Assembly (NCBI GenBank): GCA_903845115.1
Contig: CAIMWE010000084.1
Coordinates: forward strand, 1-50,899
Length of the DNA stretch: 50,899 bases
Direction of reading: 5' to 3'
Origin: an uncultured Acidobacteriota bacterium
GTDB lineage: Bacteria; Acidobacteriota; Thermoanaerobaculia; UBA5066
The position numbers and the translations under genes are program-made. The notes beneath the pieces were generated by a model that searched no databases, was not told the DNA's origin, and saw only the letters and a program-made list of their open reading frames with translations. Positions 1 through 8,098 of this stretch are shown in pieces (position 1 is the first letter of the stretch; the number at the start of each line of letters is the position of its first letter).

Positions 1-9
1 AGGGCGTAA

Positions 10-103
10 GGCGGCTGCGGGCGATTTCTGCGTTGCGCCTCCTCGGCGGAGAGCCAACTCCAGCCTGCGTCGGCGCGCCTTGAAAGCGCCTCGCAGGCGC
101 CAT
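10..103. repeat. Palindromic intergenic repeat element
   Basis: An imperfect inverted repeat: the left arm around 10-30 (ggcggctgcgggcgatttc) pairs with the right arm around 82-103, which reads ggcgcctgcgaggcgctttc on the other strand. The stretch between is also GC-rich and partly self-complementary. Codon texture typical of the neighbouring genes only appears from about position 148. The element therefore looks like an interspersed non-coding repeat next to, or inserted in, the end of a gene. No second copy was seen in this window. Confidence 0.45.
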
Positions 104-391
104 GCGCGCACGTCACCGTATTTGTGGAGCGGGGTACTAAGGGACCGGCTCGTACTGGAACCGGACGGCCAGAGGCGCTTCCCCTGGCTCGACCCGGAGA
201 GATGGAGAGGGGGGTCGGCCCTCTTCGTGACCGACGACAGCCGCCTCCGGGCCGGGGTCGCGCCGTTCGGGGCGATCCGCTTCCTCGGCTCCGAGAGCGT
301 CCCCTTCCGCGGGGCGCTCCGCCGCGACCTGCTGTTCTTCCTGGGCGAGGGATACCTCCCCCCGGACCCGTCCCCGCGAAGGATCCCTTGA
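80..391 (+). CDS. C-terminal remnant of an unidentified protein
   Basis: The frame is open to the left edge of the window, with a TTG at 80 inside the palindromic repeat. GC-rich third positions typical of local genes start only near 148, so the real coding part is roughly the last 80 codons and its 5' part is missing or displaced by the repeat. The visible tail (ALFVTDDSRL, then a short hydrophobic DLLFFLGEGYL) resembles the ends of some GT39 glycosyltransferases, which is only an impression. Its TGA overlaps the TTG of the next gene as TTGA, which supports this frame being translated and coupled. Function unknown. Confidence 0.45.
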   Translation: MKAPRRRHARTSPYLWSGVLRDRLVLEPDGQRRFPWLDPERWRGGSALFVTDDSRLRAGVAPFGAIRFLGSESVPFRGALRRDLLFFLGEGYLPPDPSPRRIP

Positions 392-2121
392 TCCGGGGCC
401 CGAGAGCGCGCCTCGGAGCGCGGTTGGCCGCCGACGCCGACGAGGCCGCCCTTCTCGGCGCGACGCTCCTGGCTCTCGCCGCGACCGCTTGCGGGATGCT
501 CGTCCCCACCCTCGCGACGAACGACCCGAGCTTGTACGCCGGGATCGCCAAGACCATGGCGGCCAGCGGCGACTGGGTCCAGCTCACTTACAACGGCACG
601 GACTGGCTGGACAAGCCGCATTTTCCCTTCTGGGCGGCCGCGCTCTCCTTCCGGCTCTTCGGAGCCGGCTCCGCCGCCTACATCCTCCCCGCCTTCCTCT
701 TCCACGCCCTCGGCGCCCTCTACACGTACCGGCTGGCGCGGCTCTTCACGGGGCGAAAGGCGGCCCTCGCGGCCGCCCTGGTCTACGCGACGGCGCTGCA
801 CCTCCTCCTCTCGGCGTTCGACGTCCGCGCCGAGGCCTACCTGGTGGGACAGATCGTGCCGGCCTGCTACTACTGGCTCGTCTACGACCGGGAGGGTGGG
901 CCGGGGCCGCTGCTCCTCGGAAGCCTCTTCACCGGCCTCGCGATGATGACGAAAGGGCCCTTCGTCGCCCTGACGATCTTCAGCGGGCTGGCAACCCTCT
1001 GGATCGCCCAGGGGAGAGGGGGGACGGTCTTCCGCCCCAAGTGGCTCCTGGCCTGGCTGGCGAGCCTGGCGGCGATCGTCCCAGAGCTCGTCTGCCTGTA
1101 CCTCCAGTTCGACGCCCACCCGGAGAAGGTCGTCTTCGGGAGGACGAACGTCTCGGGCGTCGCCTGGTACTTTTGGGAAAGCCAGGTCGGCCGGTTCCTG
1201 AATACCGGGGCGATCAAGGGCCCCCGAGGCGGTCCCTTCTACTTCGTCCACACGGGACTCTGGTCGTTCCTCCCGTGGAGCGTCCTCTTCCTGGCGGCGC
1301 TCTACACGGGCGTGCGGAGCTTCCGGGAGATGCCGCGCGCCCGGCGCGAGGCGCTTTTCCTCCTTCACGGAAGCATCTGGCCGACGTTCCTTCTCTTCAG
1401 CGTCTCGCGGTTCCAGCTCGACCACTACGCCAACATCCTCCTGCCCTTCGCCGCGATCGTCTGCGCGCTCTTCCTGGAGGCCGAGGGGATCCTCCCGGAC
1501 GGGGCGGGGGACGGCGAAACGAGCCGAGGACTCGCGGCGATCCAGCGATGGGCCGCCTTCACGATCGCCGCGGCCGGCGCGGCCATCGCCTTCGCGCTCG
1601 TCGATTCGCCGTGGGCCGTCGTCGGGGCCGCTCCGCTCGCGGTGGCCGCCGCCCTGACTTTCGCCGGGGGACGCCTCTCGATCCCGCGGCAGGTGCTCCT
1701 GGCGCCGGCCGCCGCGATCGTCTCCCTCTTCCTCGTCTTCCTGGTCCTGAGCTACCGCTTCGGGGCGAAGTACGACGCGGGCCGCGCCATCGCGTTGGCT
1801 CTCGAGCAGCGGCCGGGCCTCCCCGTCTACGTCCTCCGCCAGCCCGGGCTCGGCAACAGCCTCGGCTTCCACTCCACCAACCCGATCCGGTGCGTCGAGC
1901 AGCTGCCGGACAGGTTTCCCTTCTATGCGGTCGTCCAGAGCGATTCGGCGATTCCGTGGGCCGGGCACGACGTCCAGCGAATCGGCGCCTTTCTCCACGT
2001 CCCGCCGGCCTCGATCGTGAGATCTCTTCTCGACCCTGGCTTCCTCGCCCGCAGCGGCCGGCGATACGACCTGATCCGGGTGGACGGGCCGCAGCTCAGC
2101 GGCGGGCCTCGCGCCAGGTGA
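388..2121 (+). CDS. GT39/ArnT-like membrane glycosyltransferase
   Basis: Predicted 577-residue multi-pass inner-membrane protein of the dolichyl-phosphate-mannose/ArnT glycosyltransferase family, which moves a sugar from a polyprenyl-phosphate carrier to a lipid or protein on the outer face. After a first membrane segment (about residues 20-40) the first periplasmic loop carries the family's acidic site (TNDPSLYAGIA, Asp46) and then a DKPHFPFW motif equivalent to DKPP.xxW. At least ten further hydrophobic segments follow, with a short soluble tail. TTG at 388 is chosen because it overlaps the preceding stop as TTGA; longer in-frame readings upstream are low-complexity. The 3' end overlaps the convergent GtrA-fusion gene by 26 bases, and that neighbour could supply a polyprenyl-phosphate sugar donor. 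The substrate cannot be read from sequence. Confidence 0.82.
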   Translation: MIRGPRARLGARLAADADEAALLGATLLALAATACGMLVPTLATNDPSLYAGIAKTMAASGDWVQLTYNGTDWLDKPHFPFWAAALSFRLFGAGSAAYILPAFLFHALGALYTYRLARLFTGRKAALAAALVYATALHLLLSAFDVRAEAYLVGQIVPACYYWLVYDREGGPGPLLLGSLFTGLAMMTKGPFVALTIFSGLATLWIAQGRGGTVFRPKWLLAWLASLAAIVPELVCLYLQFDAHPEKVVFGRTNVSGVAWYFWESQVGRFLNTGAIKGPRGGPFYFVHTGLWSFLPWSVLFLAALYTGVRSFREMPRARREALFLLHGSIWPTFLLFSVSRFQLDHYANILLPFAAIVCALFLEAEGILPDGAGDGETSRGLAAIQRWAAFTIAAAGAAIAFALVDSPWAVVGAAPLAVAAALTFAGGRLSIPRQVLLAPAAAIVSLFLVFLVLSYRFGAKYDAGRAIALALEQRPGLPVYVLRQPGLGNSLGFHSTNPIRCVEQLPDRFPFYAVVQSDSAIPWAGHDVQRIGAFLHVPPASIVRSLLDPGFLARSGRRYDLIRVDGPQLSGGPRAR

Positions 2122-3217
2122 AGAGGCTCGTGGCGACGTAGTTCCAGACGGCGCCGACCGCGGCGCCGGCCACGCCCGCGGCCCACCACGTCGACCGTGC
2201 GTCGTAGAGCAGGCACGCGACGCCGACGTTGGCCACGGCGCCGACCGAGCAGAGGAGGCAGAAGGAGAGGAGTCCGCGGACGAAAGCGAGGCCCGAGCGC
2301 CTCCGGTCCCGGTACGTGAGGAGGTTGTTCAGGACGAAGTTCGACGTCATCGCGACGAGGACGGCCCCCTCCTGCGCGGTCCGGAACGGGAGGCGTGCGC
2401 GGTGGAAGAGACCCAGCGCCGCGAGGTGAACGAGGACGCCGGCCGAGCCGACGAGGCAGAAGAGGACGAAGCGGACGGGGAGCCAGCGGCCGACCAGCTT
2501 GTCGAGGACGAGGACGCCGAGCTGCCAGGCGACGAGGCTGTCGAGCTTGCTCGTCCCGCGCTCGCGAACGCCGAAGCGGCAAGGAACCTCGGCGACGGCC
2601 AGCGGTCCCGGCGACGAGGCCACGATGTCCAGGAGGACCTTGAAGCCTTCCCGGGAGAGCCGGCGGACGACCCGGTCGAGCGCCTCGCGGCGGATGACGA
2701 AGAAGCCGCTCAGCGGGTCCTCGAGCGGCACGCGGAGCACGGAGCGCGCGAGGGCGATCGCGAGGCGGCTGAGGACCCGGCGCCTCCCGTCCCAGCCCGC
2801 GGTGCTCCCCCCTTCGGCGTAGCGGCTCGCGACGACGAGGTCGAGCCCTTCCTCCTCGAGCCGCCTCAGCATCCGCGGGAGAGCGCTCTCGTCGTGCTGG
2901 AGGTCGGCGTCCATCACCGCGACGACGGGAGACGCAGAGGAGAGGGCGCCGTCGATGACGGCGCCGGCCAGCCCCCGGGAGCCGATCCGCTGGAGGACGC
3001 GGACCCGCGGGTCGCGCCGCGCGAGGGAGCGGACGGCGTCGGCGGTCCCGTCGGCGGAGTCGTCGTCGACGAAGACCACCTCCCAGCTCCAGCCCGCGAG
3101 CGCCCGCTCGAGGCCCTCGACGAGGGGAGCGACGTTCTCGCGCTCCATCAGGGTCGGGACGACGACGGTCACCGCGGCCGGGAGAAGCGGGTTCTCTCCG
3201 GCTCTCTGTCCTGTCAC
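2096..3217 (-). CDS. Polyprenol-phosphate glycosyltransferase (GT2) fused to GtrA domain
   Basis: 373 residues. The N-terminal two thirds is a DPM1-type GT2 enzyme that transfers a sugar from a nucleotide donor to polyprenol phosphate on the cytoplasmic face. Visible motifs are VTVVVPTLMERENV, the nucleotide-binding VDDDSADGT, the metal-binding DADLQHDE and the DPLSGFF signature. From about residue 250 a GtrA-like domain with four hydrophobic segments (SNFVLNNLLTY core) would flip or anchor the product. The GTG at 3217 is the first start before the GT2 fold; frames further upstream are low-complexity shadow. It converges on the GT39 gene, and together they make a plausible donor/transferase pair for modifying an envelope glycan or protein (inference). 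Confidence 0.85.
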   Translation of the reverse strand: MTGQRAGENPLLPAAVTVVVPTLMERENVAPLVEGLERALAGWSWEVVFVDDDSADGTADAVRSLARRDPRVRVLQRIGSRGLAGAVIDGALSSASPVVAVMDADLQHDESALPRMLRRLEEEGLDLVVASRYAEGGSTAGWDGRRRVLSRLAIALARSVLRVPLEDPLSGFFVIRREALDRVVRRLSREGFKVLLDIVASSPGPLAVAEVPCRFGVRERGTSKLDSLVAWQLGVLVLDKLVGRWLPVRFVLFCLVGSAGVLVHLAALGLFHRARLPFRTAQEGAVLVAMTSNFVLNNLLTYRDRRRSGLAFVRGLLSFCLLCSVGAVANVGVACLLYDARSTWWAAGVAGAAVGAVWNYVATSLFTWREARR

Positions 3218-3261
3218 GATTCGAGGATACCAATCCGGGCCCGGCCGACCCCTCCGGCCCG

Positions 3262-3543
3262 GTGGGCCTCGCCCTCCACCTCCTCGTCCCCCTCTTCCTG
3301 CTGCACCTCGTCGTGACCGCCGGCGTGACGTACCTCTTCGGCCACGTCGACCTCCGACCGCACACGTTGACGGGCCTCCTCGCCTTTCCTCTCCTGCAGG
3401 GGGCAGCTCTCGCGAGTCTCCTTCCGTGGCCGGCTCCGGCCTCCCCGAACGCTCCGCCCTCGCGAGCTCGCCGGCTGGAGGTCGCCCTCTCCCTGCCCCC
3501 GCTGGTCCTCGTCGCCGCGGCCGGGATCCGGGAGCGCCGATAG
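3262..3543 (+). CDS. Small hypothetical membrane protein
   Basis: 93 residues with two or three hydrophobic stretches (about 3-25, 35-55 and 72-87) and nearly every third codon position G or C, as in neighbouring genes, which argues for real coding. Start GTG at 3262. It is transcribed away from the GT2-GtrA gene and converges on the SPFH operon. No family is recognised. It could be a small inner-membrane accessory protein, or a chance open frame in GC-rich DNA. Confidence 0.4.
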   Translation: MGLALHLLVPLFLLHLVVTAGVTYLFGHVDLRPHTLTGLLAFPLLQGAALASLLPWPAPASPNAPPSRARRLEVALSLPPLVLVAAAGIRERR

Positions 3544-3545
3544 CC

Positions 3546-3588
3546 GGCCGTCCGGCGCAGTTTGGACAGCCCCTGAGCCAGGACGGCC
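3546..3588. terminator. Possible bidirectional stem-loop between convergent genes
   Basis: Perfect 8-bp arms ggccgtcc (3546-3553) and ggacggcc (3581-3588), with a 27-base loop, lie between the convergent small membrane protein gene and the end of the SPFH operon. There is no T-run, so intrinsic termination is uncertain. Confidence 0.3.
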
Positions 3589-3597
3589 TCCGGGCCG

Positions 3598-4686
3598 CTA
3601 TTTCTTCCTGGCCGCGGGCGGCGCCGCGGGAGCCGGCTCGGCCGGCTCGGCGGCACCGGCCCCCTTCGCCTCCGCCCCCTTGTGGGTCCGGCTGACGAGA
3701 AAGTCGACCATGTCGTTGATGTTCATGGTGTTGACGTTCGACGCCGGGACGAGGATGAACTTCTTCTGGGCGAGCTGCTTGGCGACCTGCATCTTGACGT
3801 AGGCGTCGCCCCCGAGCTTCCCGAGCGCCTCGGCTTCCTTCCTCACCCCTTCGGCGTCGGCCTGGGCCACCGCGATCGTCGCCTTGGCGAGGTTGATCTT
3901 CGTCTGGTAGTAGCCGTCGGCCTCGTTCTTCAGCCGTCCGGCCTCGCCGATGGCGTCCTCGAGCCGCTTGTTCCACTCGGCCCGCTTCCCCTCCAGCTCG
4001 CTCTGCTTCTGGACCGCCATGTTCTTCTGCTGCTCGACCAGCTTCTGGCGGTCGGCCTCGGCCTGCTTCTGCGCGTTGATGGCAGCCTGGTACTCCGGGT
4101 CGAACCGGTGCTGCTGCACCTGGAGGTTGTCGACGATGATCCCGTAGAGGCCGAGGTCCTTGGCCAGGAGCTCCTTCGCCGTCTGCGCCATCTTGTTCTT
4201 GATCGTCACCTGGTAGTACTGCTCGCTCGTGATCTCGTTGAAGATGTCCCGGATCACCGCGCGGGAGAGCGGCCGGACGATCCGCTCCTTGATCTCCGCC
4301 ACCGACTGCCCGACGTGCTGGACGATGAATCCCGCCTGCTTGGGGTCGATCCGCCACATGACGTTGACGTCGATGTAGACGTTGTTCCCGTCCTTCGTCT
4401 TGAACGTGATGTCGTCCGGGACGGGGCGGTCCCCCTCGTTGGGGTTCGCCGTCATCATCAGGTTCTGCTGCGAGATCGGCAGCGTTCGCCACTGGTTGAT
4501 GAAGGGGAGGAAGAAGTAGACGCTCCCGGGCTCGCAGACCTTCTGGTCCCCCCGGTGCTCGAACCAGGGGAGCGGGTTCGGCAGCAGGTTCGTCCGGACG
4601 CCGACCTCCGTGGACGACGTCGTCCCGCAGCCCCCCACCGGGAGGGCGAGCGCCACGACGAGGAGCACCCTGCCGGCGCGCCTCAC
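3598..4686 (-). CDS. SPFH/prohibitin-domain lipoprotein
   Basis: 362 residues. The N-terminus is a lipoprotein signal (RR, hydrophobic core, PVGGC with Cys20), so the protein should be anchored by lipid and face the periplasm. An SPFH domain follows (about 60-210), recognisable from FKTKDGNNVYIDVNVMWRID and the IKERIVRPLSRAVIRDIFNEI stretch. A long charged Ala/Glu/Lys coiled coil (about 210-310) is typical of prohibitin and HflK/C oligomers, and the tail is Ala/Pro-rich and ends in KK. The start GTG overlaps the upstream stop as GTGA, so translation is probably coupled to the prohibitin-like gene before it. The lipid anchor in place of a transmembrane helix is unusual for the family. A partner role with the adjacent SPFH protein is inferred. 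Confidence 0.8.
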   Translation of the reverse strand: MRRAGRVLLVVALALPVGGCGTTSSTEVGVRTNLLPNPLPWFEHRGDQKVCEPGSVYFFLPFINQWRTLPISQQNLMMTANPNEGDRPVPDDITFKTKDGNNVYIDVNVMWRIDPKQAGFIVQHVGQSVAEIKERIVRPLSRAVIRDIFNEITSEQYYQVTIKNKMAQTAKELLAKDLGLYGIIVDNLQVQQHRFDPEYQAAINAQKQAEADRQKLVEQQKNMAVQKQSELEGKRAEWNKRLEDAIGEAGRLKNEADGYYQTKINLAKATIAVAQADAEGVRKEAEALGKLGGDAYVKMQVAKQLAQKKFILVPASNVNTMNINDMVDFLVSRTHKGAEAKGAGAAEPAEPAPAAPPAARKK

Positions 4687-5846
4687 TTCTTCACCCCCGA
4701 CGCCGGAGCGGAAGGGGACGAGGGGGCCGTCCCGCCGGGACTGACCCCGATCACTGCCCAGGCGTTCCGGATGAAGCTGATGTACTGCTCCGGCGTCATC
4801 ACGCCGCCGTCGATGTTGTCGAACATCTTCGCCGTCTCGAGAGCGACGACGTAGCGTCCGCCCGCCGAGGTCAGCGCGTCGGCCTTCAGCCTCTTGGCCT
4901 CCGCCCCCGCCACGTTGACCTCCTTGTCCCCCCTGGCCCGGACCTGCGAGGAGTAGAGCTCCGCCTCGGCCTTGATCTTCGAGATCCTGGCGTTCATCTC
5001 CGACTCGGCGATCGTGATCCCGGCGTTCCCTTTCGACTCGATCTGCTGGAGCTTCGCCTTTTCCTCGTTGACGAGGCTCTCCTTCCGGTTCTTCTCGGCC
5101 ATCTGGACGGCGACCTTCTTCTCCTGCAGCGCCTTCTCGTAGTTGTCGGCGTACCGGTAGTTCCTCACCACCAGCTTCTCCACCTTGAAGCCGCGCGCCG
5201 CGAACTGCTTCGAGAGCGAGTCCTGGGCGTCCGCGATGGCCGGGATCCTCACCGCCTCGTCGTAAAAGGCCTCCGCGTTGATCTTCCCGAGCGTCGAGAG
5301 GACGCCGTTCCGGAACGTGTTCACGACGAACGAGTCGACGTAGAGGGTCCCCCACCCGAAGTCCTTCGCGATCCGGACCGGGTCGACGATCGAGTAGGCG
5401 AGCGTGACGTCGGCGGCCACCGCGTAGCCGTCGGAGGTCTGGATGTTGAGGGCCTCCACGACGCGGTGGGTGTCCTTGCCGAGCACCTTGTCCCTCTTCG
5501 CGAAGTAGGTGTCCACCTGCCGCTTCGTGTCGTCGCCGTGGGCCTTCGCCCTCGCCTCGGCCTGGTCGAACGAGGCCTCGAGGATGTGGATCTCGCGAGG
5601 GAAGGTGTGCATGGTCGTCCCGATGCCGACGAAGTAGAGGCCGGGCCCGAAGGCCTTCTCGACGATGCCGGTCTTCAGGCCGAAGCGGCTCTGCTCGACC
5701 CCGAACTCGTTGGCGCCCACCTTCGCGGTGCAGCTCCCGTAGAACACGAGGAGGAGAACGACGACGCCCCCCACGATCACCGCCGACCGGCGGACGGACC
5801 CGACGAGCGCGGCGAGCGCCCCCGCTTTCCCTGCGATCTCGACCAT
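4683..5846 (-). CDS. Prohibitin-family (SPFH) membrane protein
   Basis: 387 residues: a short cytoplasmic N-terminus, one membrane helix (about 22-38, ending FYGSC), then an SPFH domain (about 45-240, with GPGLYFVGIGTTMHTFP and a conserved VVNTFRNGVLSTLGKI helix) and an Ala/Glu/Lys coiled coil to about 330. The C-terminus is Ser/Pro-rich. Such proteins form ring-like scaffolds around membrane proteases or in lipid microdomains. The Cys just after the helix is not a standard lipobox. Its ATG overlaps the upstream stop (TGATG) and its stop overlaps the next SPFH gene, so all three form one tightly coupled operon. Two SPFH proteins side by side recall the HflK/HflC pair. Confidence 0.83.
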   Translation of the reverse strand: MVEIAGKAGALAALVGSVRRSAVIVGGVVVLLLVFYGSCTAKVGANEFGVEQSRFGLKTGIVEKAFGPGLYFVGIGTTMHTFPREIHILEASFDQAEARAKAHGDDTKRQVDTYFAKRDKVLGKDTHRVVEALNIQTSDGYAVAADVTLAYSIVDPVRIAKDFGWGTLYVDSFVVNTFRNGVLSTLGKINAEAFYDEAVRIPAIADAQDSLSKQFAARGFKVEKLVVRNYRYADNYEKALQEKKVAVQMAEKNRKESLVNEEKAKLQQIESKGNAGITIAESEMNARISKIKAEAELYSSQVRARGDKEVNVAGAEAKRLKADALTSAGGRYVVALETAKMFDNIDGGVMTPEQYISFIRNAWAVIGVSPGGTAPSSPSAPASGVKK

Positions 5847-6637
5847 CAGCTCGCTCCTTCCTTCGTGCCGCCCTGCGCAGCCGCCCCGCGGTTGGCCACC
5901 GAGCCGCGGCCCTCCGCGGCACTGACGTCCGTGGCCCCGCGGCCCGTCGCGATGCTCTCCGGCAAGAGGTCGGCTTCCTCCGCCGCGTTCAGGCTCCCGG
6001 ACACCGCCGCGCTCTCCGTCCCCGCCGTCAGGTAGGCCGTGTCGATCCGCCCGATCTCCCGGTCCCCCCGGTCGACCAGCCCGTTGATCTCGCGCTCGAA
6101 ACGGCGCATCGACAGGAACCGCCGGAGGTTCGGCACGAGGAGCCCCCCGACCATCATCGGAAAGATGAACTCCTTCGCCGAGATCGGGATGAACGGCGCC
6201 CAGACGACGAAAGCCCCGAGCGCGATCCCCGCGGCCCCCCAGGCGAGCCTCTCGGCCCAGTGGAAGGGTCCGGGAGCGAAATAGAAGTCGTTCCTCTCGC
6301 GCGCCGTGTACGGGAGCGCCAGCCGGAGGTACGCCGGGATCACCACGTTCCGGACGAGCTCGTCCACCTTCCGGAAGAGCTCCTCGTGGGCGTCGGCCGC
6401 GAGCAACGGCTCGGACTGCCGGACGACGTCCTTGAGACGCGCCCGTTCCGCCTCGTAGAGGTCGGTGAAGAAGCGGGCGGCCGCCTCTCCCCCCAGGGCC
6501 GCGACGCCGTCGGGAAGTCCGGGGCGGCAGTTCTCGAACTTCTGGAGGAGCGAGTCGAGAAACCCGTCGAACGCGGGCGGGGCCGGATCGTCGCCTCTCG
6601 CCAGGAGAGCCAGGATCCGGCCGAAGGTCGCTTTCAT
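5846..6637 (-). CDS. Membrane protein of unknown function, first gene of the SPFH operon
   Basis: 263 residues with no recognised family. Residues 1-125 are mostly helical and soluble. Two hydrophobic segments follow (about 131-149, WGAAGIALGAFVVWAPF, and 156-170), and the C-terminal 70 residues are Gly/Ala/Ser-rich and probably disordered. It is translationally coupled to the prohibitin-like gene through TGATG. The context suggests an accessory or client of the SPFH assembly, but nothing in the sequence fixes a function. Confidence 0.7.
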   Translation of the reverse strand: MKATFGRILALLARGDDPAPPAFDGFLDSLLQKFENCRPGLPDGVAALGGEAAARFFTDLYEAERARLKDVVRQSEPLLAADAHEELFRKVDELVRNVVIPAYLRLALPYTARERNDFYFAPGPFHWAERLAWGAAGIALGAFVVWAPFIPISAKEFIFPMMVGGLLVPNLRRFLSMRRFEREINGLVDRGDREIGRIDTAYLTAGTESAAVSGSLNAAEEADLLPESIATGRGATDVSAAEGRGSVANRGAAAQGGTKEGAS

Positions 6638-6718
6638 CGTTCCCCTTTGTACGGACGGAGCCGCCCGCGGGGTATTCGTCGTCCGGGAGCGGGTGGCCCG
6701 GACCGCGTGACGTCTCTC

Positions 6719-6751
6719 TTCCTGGGCTATTCCTGGGCTATTCCTGGGCTA
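6719..6751. repeat. Three tandem 11-bp repeats
   Basis: The unit ttcctgggcta occurs three times without change (6719-6729, 6730-6740, 6741-6751). The last unit contains the TAG stop of the M16 gene (minus strand), so the array is the start of that gene's 3' untranslated region and lies upstream of nothing on its own strand except the SPFH operon. Repeat-number variation would not change the protein. Confidence 0.8.
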
Positions 6752-8098
6752 TCGGGTGGAACCGACCCGCCGGCGCCGGACCGCCGGACCGAGCGAGGAT
6801 AGCGCCTTCCCCAGCCGGCGCGCGTCTCCGACGGCCACGACCACCGTCCGCGAGGGGTCGAGGTACCGGCGGGACGCCTCGAGGACCTCCGGCGCCGTCA
6901 CTCGCCCGAACGCCGTCACCCCTTCCCCCAGACGCCCGGGGCCGAGACCGGAGAGCCAGAGCTCGCCCAGTTCCCGCGCGAGGCCCGCCGCCGTCTGCAG
7001 GGAGAGGAGCTCGAGCCCGGACTCCCGGCGGCGCGCGCGATCCAGCTCCTCGGCCGTGACCTCCTCGCTCCCCATCCTCTCCATCTCGCCGAAGATCTCC
7101 GCGAGGGCCGGTCCCGCCACCTCGGTCCGGACCGAGGCCCAGGAGCGGACGACCCCCCTGGCCGCCAGCCAGGTCGAGGCCGCCCCGGGCGAGTAGGTGT
7201 ACCCCTTCGCCACCCTCAGGTTCTGGACCAGGCGCGAGGAGAACGCGCCACCGTAGACGGTGACGGCCAGGTCGAGGGGCCAGGCGTCCGCGTCTGTCCG
7301 GCGGGTCCCGACGTTCCCCACGACGAGGGTCGCCTGGACCGACCCGGGCCGGTCGACGATCACGACCGAGCGCCGCTCCGTCCCGGGCGCCTCCGGGGGG
7401 AGCTCGGGGGCGTCGCCCGCCCCTTCCCAGGTGGCGAACGGCTCCACCGCCCGCCGGACCGCCTCGGGACCGACCGCCCCGGCCACGACGAGGAGCGCCC
7501 TCTCGGGCCGCAGGCGGCGCCGGAGCTCGCCATCGAGCCGCTCCCGGGTGACCGAGCGGATGGTGGTGCGCGTCGGGGCGACGGTCGCGTAGGGATGCCG
7601 GCCGTAGACCGCCCGGGCAAAGGCTCGGCTCGCCAGGAACGACGGCTCGGACTCGTCCGTCTCGAGGTCCTCGAGGGCGAGCGCCTTCACCCGCCGGACC
7701 CCATCCGCCGGGAAGCCGGCGTTCCGGACGACGTCCGCCACGAGTCCGGCGAGGAGGGGCAGCGACGAGGAGAGACCGTGGGCGGAGACGGTCGTGGCGT
7801 CGGTCCCCGCGTCGGCCGTCAGGTCGCCGCCCGCGTCCTGGAGGAGGTCGAAGAGCTGGGTGGCGTTGCGGGTCGTCGTCCCCTCCTCGAGGGCGTCGGC
7901 AAGGAGCTCCGAGAAGCCGGGCATCGGTCCGTCGTCCGATCGGCCCCCCCGGATGACCAGCCGGAGCGTGACGAGAGGGAGGCCGGGGACGGTCACCGTC
8001 CGGACCTGGAGGCCGTTCGCGAGGGCGAACGCATCCACCTCCGGGACGACGAAGGGCCGGTCCGTCCGGAGCGCCGGGAGACCGGCCGCGGGCGTCAC
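6749..8098 (-). CDS. M16 peptidase family protein, non-catalytic partner subunit
   Basis: 449 residues with the two-lobed M16B fold. The N-terminal lobe lacks the HxxEH zinc motif: the equivalent helix reads GFSELLADALEEG. The C-terminal lobe keeps the Arg/Tyr pair of substrate-binding subunits (SSRLVQNLRVAKGYTYSPG). In split M16 systems of this kind one subunit carries zinc and the other the R/Y pair, together making one active peptidase. The GTG start overlaps the stop of the zinc-bearing subunit gene as GTGA, so stoichiometric, coupled translation is likely. No signal peptide is evident. Confidence 0.85.
   Translation of the reverse strand: MTPAAGLPALRTDRPFVVPEVDAFALANGLQVRTVTVPGLPLVTLRLVIRGGRSDDGPMPGFSELLADALEEGTTTRNATQLFDLLQDAGGDLTADAGTDATTVSAHGLSSSLPLLAGLVADVVRNAGFPADGVRRVKALALEDLETDESEPSFLASRAFARAVYGRHPYATVAPTRTTIRSVTRERLDGELRRRLRPERALLVVAGAVGPEAVRRAVEPFATWEGAGDAPELPPEAPGTERRSVVIVDRPGSVQATLVVGNVGTRRTDADAWPLDLAVTVYGGAFSSRLVQNLRVAKGYTYSPGAASTWLAARGVVRSWASVRTEVAGPALAEIFGEMERMGSEEVTAEELDRARRRESGLELLSLQTAAGLARELGELWLSGLGPGRLGEGVTAFGRVTAPEVLEASRRYLDPSRTVVVAVGDARRLGKALSSLGPAVRRRRVGSTR

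Noticed and set aside
1923-3656. A 577-residue minus-strand open frame over the GT39 and GT2 genes
   Set aside because: Arg/Pro-rich low-complexity translation; the GT2-GtrA fusion in another frame of the same strand explains the coding signal.
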